A DNA stretch of 7,459 nt from CAZTEB01 sp964612735 (GTDB lineage Bacteria > Patescibacteriota > Microgenomatia > UBA1400 > PJMF01): positions 1-7,459 of the forward strand of contig CAZTEB010000043.1 in assembly GCA_964612735.1 (NCBI GenBank), read 5' to 3'. Below, in pieces: positions 1 to 3,964 of the stretch. The notes below the pieces were generated by a model that did no database searches, was not told the DNA's origin, and saw nothing but the letters and a program-made list of their open reading frames with translations. The translations under genes and the position numbers were made by a program. The stretch's first letter is position 1. Each line of letters begins with the position of its first letter.

Positions 1-257
1 CCCGCCTGTACCGAGCCACAGCTTGTGCAGACCAAGTGAGCATGATGGTGCTCTCTGAGTTCATAGCTTGCTTCTGCTTGTGAGAAGTGGTGCCTGCAGA
101 CTACGTCTTTGTTGATAAGTTGCTCAAGTGCTCTGTAGACGCTGGTTTTGTTATACGACGTGCCACTTTTTTCTAGAATCGTCAGGAAGTCGGACACAGT
201 AAGTAAGTGCTTCTCTTCGAGCATCTGGATGATTCGTTGCTGTAGATTTAGTTTCAT
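1..257 (-). CDS. Fur-family metal-responsive repressor (partial, C-terminus beyond window)
   Basis: Reading the minus strand from the ATG at 257-255 gives 85 open codons that run off the left edge. The protein begins MKLNLQQRIIQML and shows the Fur-family winged helix: a helix-turn-helix ending in NKTSVYRALEQL (about residues 36-47) and a wing around residues 51-67. It then enters the dimerisation/metal region with EHHHAHLVCTSCG (69-81), where C77 and C80 form the first CxxC of the usual structural zinc site. An in-frame TGA lies 9 nt upstream, so this ATG is the first possible start. Fur proteins are cytosolic dimers that bind dyad operators when loaded with Fe, Zn or Mn. The residues that separate Fur, Zur, Mur and PerR lie mostly outside the window, so the metal cannot be named. 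The gene is last in a minus-strand cluster that carries a duplicated dyad of Fur-box format upstream (2067-2126), suggesting autoregulation. The family call is confident; the subtype is open. Confidence 0.9.
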   Translation of the reverse strand, partial: MKLNLQQRIIQMLEEKHLLTVSDFLTILEKSGTSYNKTSVYRALEQLINKDVVCRHHFSQAEASYELREHHHAHLVCTSCGSVQA

Positions 258-268
258 GCTGCATCAGC

Positions 269-274
269 ATTATA
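269..274 (-). promoter_or_regulatory. Candidate -10 box for the Fur-family gene
   Basis: The minus strand reads a perfect TATAAT whose 3' end lies 11 nt before the ATG at 257. No Shine-Dalgarno sequence lies between them, so a transcript from here would have a leader of only about 3-5 nt. No convincing -35 hexamer is visible 16-18 nt upstream. A perfect 10-bp palindrome, CCTAGCTAGG (276-285), abuts the box and overlaps the stop codon of the upstream gene; it could be an operator or chance. The regulator may therefore have its own weak promoter besides read-through from the 224-residue gene. Confidence 0.5.
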
Positions 275-280
275 CCCTAG

Positions 281-955
281 CTAGGTGGCGTACTCTGCGG
301 AGCTGTCAGGTAAGAAGCTGTTAAACATGGCATCGATGAGGCCAGTTATCAGTCTAAATCCAAAAATAAGCGACATGCCTTCGCCAAATGCTGATAGAAA
401 TGCCACCATAATGTCGTCAGCTGAGAACTTTCCTGAAAGTAAATCAGCTTTGGAGATGCCCGTTCTGCCAGAAAGAGCATCGAGATTGCCACTAAGACTA
501 AAGTTGCCAAAACCGTCAGTATTAAATCCAAATCCACCCAGGCCACCAATGCCAGAGGCAGAGCCTAGTCCTGTGCCCACCTGAGATGCTGCTGAGACAG
601 CGCTTAGTCCATGTGCACCACAGGCCACGCACAACGAGCTGAGTAGGCTGCCGAGCCCAGACATCGCATAGGCTGCTGCCCCTAATGCAGACTCAAAAGC
701 ACCGCTGGTGACTCTACTATCTACACGAACTATGAAATCTTGGATGTTCTGCGCTAGGTTAAGTTGTTCTAAGTCCACAAAGCCATGAGCATCAAGTGGC
801 AAGTCGTGTTCCGATTCTTGCTCATGAACCACTAAGTCTCTTGGGTCAATATAAAACTCTATTGAAAAATTAGAGTACTCCATCTCCTCACTTGCACCTT
901 GAAAACCAAGAGTGCTTTCTGAGTTAGCTTCCTGGGTGAGCGCTTCTTTTTGCAC
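281..955 (-). CDS. Unrecognised Gly/Ser-rich protein with a CxxCxxH motif, possibly membrane-associated
   Basis: I do not recognise this 224-residue protein. The start is GTG (955-953): an AAGGA Shine-Dalgarno sequence overlaps the stop of the upstream gene 9 nt away, an in-frame TAA lies just upstream, and the first in-frame ATG would cut off 24 residues. Residues 1-80 are acidic and polar. Residues 86-110 are small and hydrophobic and lead into CVACGAH (109-115), a CxxCxxH that could bind metal. Residues 129-157 are Gly/Ser/Phe-rich low complexity (for example GIGGLGGFGF). Residues 183-214 form a hydrophobic, probably helical stretch containing MSLIFGFRLITGLIDAMF. There is no cleavable signal peptide. 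The gene lies 12 nt after the 355-residue gene and 23 nt before the Fur-family gene, so it is probably co-transcribed with both. A role in metal sensing or handling is inferred from context only. Confidence 0.75.
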   Translation of the reverse strand: MQKEALTQEANSESTLGFQGASEEMEYSNFSIEFYIDPRDLVVHEQESEHDLPLDAHGFVDLEQLNLAQNIQDFIVRVDSRVTSGAFESALGAAAYAMSGLGSLLSSLCVACGAHGLSAVSAASQVGTGLGSASGIGGLGGFGFNTDGFGNFSLSGNLDALSGRTGISKADLLSGKFSADDIMVAFLSAFGEGMSLIFGFRLITGLIDAMFNSFLPDSSAEYAT

Positions 956-967
956 CAGTTATTATCC

Positions 968-2035
968 TTATAAGCTAAGTAAGGCTATGTCTACCATTGA
1001 GGTGGGGGAGTCGGTACCTTCTTGTCGAGCTCGCTGTTCAAATCTGACGATTTGCTCAGCACTCAACTCTGCTCCGAGTCCGAAATGCCGCAGGGTGGCT
1101 GGCAACAATGTCGCATTCTCTGGTGAGAGGGGTAGGCGCAGGGATGCTCCTTGAGTATGTTGTTGCTTGAGAAATGCCATTTCAGTTGTAGTTGGAAGTA
1201 CTGGAACACCAATTATTTTTTCAAGCAACTGACCATCGTTGACGCCTGCGCTGGGTACATATGCAAATATTTTAGTATCCATGCCACCCAGTAAACCGGT
1301 GCCTAGGGCGGCTTGTGCTATCTCTTGCGATCTACCTTGGGCTAGGTTGTGGGCGTGTGCGACGGCGTGCATGTTAGCACTGGGGTTGGAGCCGATTAGT
1401 CGCGCAAGTTTACCTGGTTGTTGCTGAGTTGCTGCAGACAACATTATGGTGAACGGCCCATCGCTATGGGAAAATGTTCCCATGGCTTGGAAGATTGAGC
1501 GAGCGCCTTGTTGGTCGCAGCCAGCTTGGTATTGCTCCACGATTGCTTGCTGTTCGTAGCCAGCAAAAAGCGTGAGTAGAATTGCAGTATTGAGGATTGA
1601 GTCTTTCTGTTCTGCTTGGGGGTGCATCTGCATAGTGGCGAGCCAGCTTTCACTAATGGCTGAGTCGACGATGATAAGCGCAGGACCTAGCTCTGAGTTG
1701 CCGGGATGGTGATATGGGAAGGCGGTGCACAGGATCCAATCTTGTCCCGACCACACCCAGACAAGTCTCGGCTCAAATCTACCTGACTGCTGGTTCTCTC
1801 TCTCCCACTCTTGCTGAACTCTATGAAGCGCATGCGCTGGAGATAGTGCAGGTATAGTGCTGAGCTGTTCAGAGTAGTAGTTTCCAGTCAATACACTTAA
1901 CACTGGTTCAGTTATGCTTTTTCCTGCATGGAGAGGGTTGGTGGGGTCTTTTTTCTCACCCCTGAACTGTGAGTAGCTATAGGCAACTTCTGCTACCTTA
2001 CCCAGATCCGGATGTGTATCTATAAATCCTGCCAT
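968..2035 (-). CDS. Unrecognised 355-residue cytosolic protein, first gene after the duplicated operator
   Basis: This ATG-initiated ORF has a good Shine-Dalgarno sequence (AGGA, 8 nt before the start at 2035) and ends in TAA 12 nt before the 224-residue gene, whose ribosome site overlaps that stop. I do not recognise the family. No signal peptide or clear membrane helix is visible, so it is probably cytosolic. The composition is Gln/Ala-rich, with helical segments around 145-185 and 265-290. Possible ligand residues are C103 with YHH (108-110), the cluster HAVAHAH (223-229), and C173. The segment RLVWVWSGQDWILCTAFPYH (90-109) looks like beta strands. The duplicated dyad at 2067-2126 lies directly upstream, so this gene is the most likely direct target of the Fur-family regulator encoded two genes downstream. 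Function is unknown. The coding call is firm because of its length, ribosome site and operon position. Confidence 0.8.
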   Translation of the reverse strand: MAGFIDTHPDLGKVAEVAYSYSQFRGEKKDPTNPLHAGKSITEPVLSVLTGNYYSEQLSTIPALSPAHALHRVQQEWERENQQSGRFEPRLVWVWSGQDWILCTAFPYHHPGNSELGPALIIVDSAISESWLATMQMHPQAEQKDSILNTAILLTLFAGYEQQAIVEQYQAGCDQQGARSIFQAMGTFSHSDGPFTIMLSAATQQQPGKLARLIGSNPSANMHAVAHAHNLAQGRSQEIAQAALGTGLLGGMDTKIFAYVPSAGVNDGQLLEKIIGVPVLPTTTEMAFLKQQHTQGASLRLPLSPENATLLPATLRHFGLGAELSAEQIVRFEQRARQEGTDSPTSMVDIALLSL

Positions 2036-2066
2036 GTCTTTCCTGTAGTACTTAGTACTGTTGCAG

Positions 2067-2085
2067 TAAAATGCAACTGAGTTGC
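2067..2085. promoter_or_regulatory. Operator copy B: 6-1-6 dyad of Fur-box format
   Basis: The 19-bp sequence TAAAATGCAACTGAGTTGC contains the perfect inverted repeat GCAACT-G-AGTTGC (2073-2085). Extended by one base on each side it has the 7-1-7 format known for Fur-family operators. It is identical to the copy at 2108-2126, with dyad centres 41 bp apart, close to four helical turns. It covers the predicted transcription start of the 355-residue gene on the minus strand, a position where binding would repress. The link to the Fur-family protein encoded at 257-1 is inferred. Confidence 0.65.
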
Positions 2086-2088
2086 GTA

Positions 2089-2117
2089 AGTGTACAGCAA
2101 GATAGCATAAAATGCAA
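2089..2117 (-). promoter_or_regulatory. Candidate promoter for the 355-224-fur operon
   Basis: The minus strand reads TTGCAT (2117-2112), a 17-nt spacer, then TACACT (2094-2089). The match to TTGACA/TATAAT is only moderate. Support comes from the placement of the two operator copies over the -35 and the start site, and from the FMN_bind gene having the same two hexamers at 3386-3415. The predicted leader is about 45 nt and contains AGTACT-T-AGTACT (2047-2059) just before the ribosome site. Confidence 0.45.
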
Positions 2118-2126
2118 CTGAGTTGC
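2108..2126. promoter_or_regulatory. Operator copy A: 6-1-6 dyad of Fur-box format
   Basis: This is an exact second copy of the 19-bp element, with the dyad GCAACT-G-AGTTGC at 2114-2126. Its half-site TTGCAT, read on the minus strand (2117-2112), doubles as the candidate -35 hexamer for the 355-residue gene. A protein bound here would compete with RNA polymerase. The element also lies just past the stop codon of the 106-residue gene, and no plus-strand gene starts nearby, so the minus-strand operon is the only evident target. Confidence 0.65.
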
Positions 2127-2140
2127 TTTAAAGGAGGTGC

Positions 2141-2461
2141 TTACTGCGTAAGTCTGGGAAAGATGGAGGCGACAAACACAAAGCTTATCAAGTACAGTAG
2201 TGCCAACAAGCTATTTTGCAGATGTAGTTCGAGGTTTTTTTGAGATGTCAGTATCTGAACTACCTTGTACAGACTGTTGAAGAACAACCCCACCAGTAGG
2301 CCAGCTACTACAAAGTGTATCCAAGCTACCGGGCTGTCAAAGCCAAGTGTTTGAAATGAATCAGTAGTCAAGAACTGCTGACTACTGCTAATGATCCGTG
2401 GTAAAAGCACTAAGTGTATAGTGGTCAGAAAAAATACCCAAGTATCAACTCTATTGATCAT
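2141..2461 (-). CDS. Small three-helix integral membrane protein, unknown family
   Basis: This 106-residue protein has three predicted membrane helices at about residues 7-24 (WVFFLTTIHLVLL), 45-66 (VAWIHFVVAGLLVGLFFNSLY) and 82-101 (QNSLLALLYLISFVFVASIF), with a polar Gln/Asn/Lys loop at 72-81. The start ATG (2461-2459) has a ribosome site AGGAAG 6 nt upstream, and an in-frame TAG closes the frame just before it. Its first 11 bases overlap the end of the 54-residue upstream gene, which implies translational coupling. There are no cysteines, a single loop histidine (80), two histidines in helices, and no known signature. The arrangement of a Cys-bearing small protein followed by a polytopic protein is compatible with a small transporter or membrane sensor, but that is speculation. 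Confidence 0.7.
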   Translation of the reverse strand: MINRVDTWVFFLTTIHLVLLPRIISSSQQFLTTDSFQTLGFDSPVAWIHFVVAGLLVGLFFNSLYKVVQILTSQKNLELHLQNSLLALLYLISFVFVASIFPRLTQ

Positions 2462-2615
2462 CTCTTCTTCCTACTTTTCGTAACATGCCCATCAGCGAGC
2501 CCATAGCTCCACTGCCAGTAAGTAGCGCAAACGAGAGCACTTGGTGCGTGTTAGCTGAGCAGATGACGCCAGAGGCGCAGATCGGCACACCAATTCCTGA
2601 ACACACAGAGCACAT
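2451..2615 (-). CDS. Small 54-residue Cys-containing membrane protein, unknown family
   Basis: Reading the minus strand from the ATG at 2615-2613 gives 54 codons and a TAG at 2453-2451. The protein begins MCSVCSGIGVPICASGVIC, with cysteines at 2, 5, 13 and 19 in an N-terminal segment. One predicted membrane helix follows at about 25-45 (QVLSFALLTGSGAMGSLMGM), then a basic tail, RKVGRR, consistent with the tail facing the cytosol. Support for translation: the 11-bp overlap with the 106-residue gene in the same direction, whose ribosome site lies inside this ORF, and a TACAAT -10 hexamer 6 nt before the ATG. No Shine-Dalgarno sequence is present, so a leaderless message is likely. The CxxC pair could bind metal or a thiol partner. 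The opposite strand also has an open frame here (2485-2703), but it collides with the well-supported DUF2200 gene and looks like a shadow. Confidence 0.6.
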   Translation of the reverse strand: MCSVCSGIGVPICASGVICSANTHQVLSFALLTGSGAMGSLMGMLRKVGRRDDQ

Positions 2616-2635
2616 GCTAGTATTGTACTACGATA
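2616..2635. promoter_or_regulatory. 20-bp divergent promoter spacer
   Basis: Only 20 bp separate the divergent starts at 2615 (minus) and 2636 (plus). The minus strand carries TACAAT (2627-2622), 6 nt before its ATG. The plus strand carries the weaker TAGTAT (2618-2623), 12 nt before its ATG. Both lie within the inverted repeat TAGTA-TTG-TACTA (2618-2630), so one protein or polymerase bound here would affect both directions. The promoters must overlap, and any -35 contacts would lie inside the neighbouring coding regions. Confidence 0.4.
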
Positions 2636-2992
2636 ATGAAAGAGCATCGCATCTACACCATGTCATTTGCCAAAGTGTACCCACTTTATGTCGCCAAGGC
2701 TGAGAGAAAGGGTAGGACCAAAGCGGAGGTCGATGACATTATCCAATGGTTAACTGGCTATACTCAAAAGGGACTAGAAAGTCAGATCGAGAAAGAAGTT
2801 ACTTTTGAGGATTTTTTTGCCAAAGCTCCTAAGCTCAATCTAGATCGCAAGCTAATAACAGGCATCATCTGTGGCGTGAGAGTGGAAGATATTAAAGAGC
2901 CACTAATGCAAGAGATTCGCTACATGGATAAGCTAGTAGATGAGTTGGCGCGTGGCAAGAAGATGGAGAGTATTTTGAGGAAAAAGCAGTGA
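2636..2992 (+). CDS. DUF2200 family protein
   Basis: This 118-residue cytosolic protein is recognised from family-typical stretches: HRIYTMSFAKVYPLYVAKAE (4-23), KGRTKAEVDDIIQWLTGYT (25-43), a central TFEDFFAKAPKLN (56-68), ITGIICGVRVEDIKEPLMQE (74-93) and IRYMDKLVDELARGKKMESI (94-113). The length matches full-length DUF2200 proteins, so it is intact. The start is placed at 2636 because the family begins only a few residues before HRIYxMSF. No Shine-Dalgarno sequence precedes it. The biochemical role of DUF2200 is not established to my knowledge; members are mostly solitary small proteins in varied bacteria. The gene ends in TGA, 21 nt before the YdeI-like gene in the same direction. Confidence is high for the family and nil for function. 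Confidence 0.9.
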   Translation: MKEHRIYTMSFAKVYPLYVAKAERKGRTKAEVDDIIQWLTGYTQKGLESQIEKEVTFEDFFAKAPKLNLDRKLITGIICGVRVEDIKEPLMQEIRYMDKLVDELARGKKMESILRKKQ

Positions 2993-2995
2993 TTT

Positions 2996-3004
2996 TGTTA
3001 AAAT
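2996..3004 (+). promoter_or_regulatory. Extended -10 promoter element for the YdeI-like gene
   Basis: TGT-TAAAAT is an extended -10 element (TGn plus a five-of-six hexamer) in the short gap after the DUF2200 stop. The hexamer ends 9 nt before the ATG at 3014 and no Shine-Dalgarno sequence intervenes, so the transcript would have almost no leader. The two genes could also be co-transcribed. Confidence 0.4.
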
Positions 3005-3013
3005 AGAGTAGAT

Positions 3014-3319
3014 ATGGCAGCAAAAAACATCTCTGGTGGCGTAGCGCACACACTTCCTAGCGACTTGAGATCAGCACTTGTAGCTAACACCAAAGCCCAT
3101 GAAGCATGGGAGGATATTACGCCATTGGCTCGGAATGAGTGGATCTGTTGGGTGACGTTTGTAAAAAAAGCTGAGACTCGTCAGAATCATGTTGAGAGAG
3201 CCATCAGGGAACTTGAGCAAGGCAAGCGACGGCCGTGCTGTTGGATTGGCTGCATACATCGTAAGGATAAGGCTGTTAGTCCTTCGGTGCAGCATATTTT
3301 GAAGCGAAGAAAGAGTTAA
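3014..3319 (+). CDS. YdeI/OmpD-associated family protein (short form)
   Basis: This 101-residue protein consists of essentially one YdeI/OmpD-associated domain. Family-typical stretches are LPSDLRSALVANTKAHEAWE (14-33), ITPLARNEWICWVTFVKKAE (35-54), TRQNHVERAIRELEQGKRRP (55-74), then CCWIGCIHRK (75-84). The helix-WICWV-helix-ETR-GKRRP order is diagnostic. Longer relatives carry an extra N-terminal domain that is absent here, so this is the short, presumably complete version. C75, C76, C80 and H82 could form a metal site. Relatives are often labelled bacteriocin-protection proteins after E. coli YdeI, a label that should not be carried over here without evidence. No signal peptide; cytosolic. 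It follows DUF2200 by 21 nt and ends 151 nt before the flavin operon. Confidence 0.85.
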   Translation: MAAKNISGGVAHTLPSDLRSALVANTKAHEAWEDITPLARNEWICWVTFVKKAETRQNHVERAIRELEQGKRRPCCWIGCIHRKDKAVSPSVQHILKRRKS

Positions 3320-3352
3320 TTACTAAAGATTTACCATAATATGGCAAAAAAT

Positions 3353-3405
3353 ATTGTGATTAGTGAGTACTCCAAATAAAAGCAATTGCATTCCTTATCA
3401 CAATT
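3353..3405. repeat. 8-bp inverted repeat in the spacer before the flavin operon
   Basis: ATTGTGAT (3353-3360) is repeated inverted as ATCACAAT (3398-3405), 37 nt apart. The right arm lies in the spacer of the candidate FMN_bind promoter. A separate palindrome, CCATAATATGG, is at 3334-3344. The rest of the 3320-3470 spacer holds no convincing terminator, since no GC stem followed by a T run is present, and no gene. The repeat may be an operator or a weak stem; chance cannot be excluded in this AT-rich stretch. Confidence 0.3.
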
Positions 3406-3415
3406 ACGGTACACT
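3386..3415 (+). promoter_or_regulatory. Candidate promoter of the flavin electron-transfer operon
   Basis: TTGCAT (3386-3391), an 18-nt spacer and TACACT (3410-3415) precede the FMN_bind gene, giving a leader of about 50 nt that ends in GTACTACAAGGAACAT before the ATG. The same two hexamers and nearly the same leader end are found upstream of the 355-residue gene on the other strand. The -35 lies in AAAGCAATTGCAT (3379-3391), which resembles the flanks of the operator at 2108-2126 without its five central bases. Confidence 0.45.
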
Positions 3416-3470
3416 TTCGACTGGGCTATATCTTAGAGCTCTATTACTATAAAAGTACTACAAGGAACAT

Positions 3471-3953
3471 ATGGCAGTAAAAACCTCACCAGACTCTAAG
3501 AAAGCTTTCAACTCCCTAATGCTCCCCGGAGCTGTTATTGCGTTGATAGCAGTAGCTGCTATTGCGCTACACATGACTAAGTCTCCAGCTTCTTCTCCTG
3601 AAGATGTCCCTGCCGCAGTTAGCACTCAGAATCAAGAATCACGATCACTTGGTGGTGAGTACCAAGATGGCGAGTATGTCGCTCAGGGTAGTTACACCAC
3701 TCCCGGTGGTGAAAAAACAGTTACCATCACTCTCGCATTGGAAGATGGCGTAGTCTCAGCTGCTGAGTTTGAGGGTCACGCAAGTGATCCTGCCTCGAAG
3801 CGTTTTCAAGCAGAGTTTGCTGAAAACTATACTCCGAAGGTAGTTGGAAAAAATGTCGATGACATTGAGCTCGACAAAGTATCAGGCTCTTCTCTGACAC
3901 CCAAAGGCTTCATGGATGCTCTCCAGAGCATCAAAGTCCAGGCTCAGTCATAA
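3471..3953 (+). CDS. Membrane-anchored FMN-binding domain protein (covalent flavin carrier)
   Basis: This 160-residue protein has a Lys-bearing N-terminus (K4, K10, K11), one membrane helix at about 16-35 (LMLPGAVIALIAVAAIAL), a Ser/Pro/Glu linker (38-60) and a C-terminal FMN_bind domain (about 61-157). The N-in/C-out signal-anchor pattern puts the FMN domain outside the membrane. The domain opens with YQDGEYVAQGSY (64-75), has strands TVTITLALEDGVV (83-95), and ends in VSGSSLTPKGFMDAL (137-151). SGSSLT (138-143) aligns with the SGATxT/S flavinylation motif of NqrC and RnfG, placing Ser141 where Thr usually carries FMN; Ser acceptors are plausible. The neighbouring ApbE gene would attach the FMN. 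AAGGA 4 nt before the ATG is the ribosome site. The protein is a likely one- or two-electron carrier receiving electrons from the NqrB/RnfD-reductase fusion encoded at 4867. Confidence 0.88.
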   Translation: MAVKTSPDSKKAFNSLMLPGAVIALIAVAAIALHMTKSPASSPEDVPAAVSTQNQESRSLGGEYQDGEYVAQGSYTTPGGEKTVTITLALEDGVVSAAEFEGHASDPASKRFQAEFAENYTPKVVGKNVDDIELDKVSGSSLTPKGFMDALQSIKVQAQS

Positions 3954-3954
3954 T
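3949..3954 (+). promoter_or_regulatory. -10-like hexamer before apbE
   Basis: CATAAT overlaps the FMN_bind stop codon and ends 10 nt before the ATG at 3965. The apbE gene has no Shine-Dalgarno sequence in its 11-nt spacer, so this could be a short-leader internal promoter. Simple read-through from the FMN_bind gene is the alternative. Weak on its own; listed because the same spacing recurs at other starts. Confidence 0.25.
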
Positions 3955-3964
3955 TGCTTTTGCC

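Noticed and set aside
285..584. 99-codon plus-strand frame opposite the 224-residue gene
   Set aside because: Pro/Ser-rich composition typical of an antisense shadow; the minus-strand frame has the ribosome site and operon spacing.
968..2035. Frames of 62, 69 and 80 codons within the 355-residue gene
   Set aside because: They lack ribosome sites and lie wholly or mostly inside a longer ORF with a clear start and operon context; they are shadows.
2130..2138. Strong Shine-Dalgarno-like AAAGGAGGTG on the plus strand (CACCTCCTTT on the minus strand, like a 16S 3' end)
   Set aside because: No suitable start codon follows at normal spacing on the plus strand, and no rRNA sequence surrounds it. 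It looks like chance next to the 106-residue gene stop.
2485..2703. 72-codon plus-strand frame before and overlapping the DUF2200 start
   Set aside because: It overlaps DUF2200 in another frame, has no ribosome site, and lies opposite the better-supported 54-residue minus-strand gene.
3071..3295. 74-codon minus-strand frame
   Set aside because: Antisense to the recognised YdeI-like gene.
3379..3391. AAAGCAATTGCAT as a third Fur-family operator
   Set aside because: It shares the outer bases with the copies at 2067 and 2108 but lacks five central bases, so the half-site spacing is wrong. Kept only as a comparison in the promoter findings.
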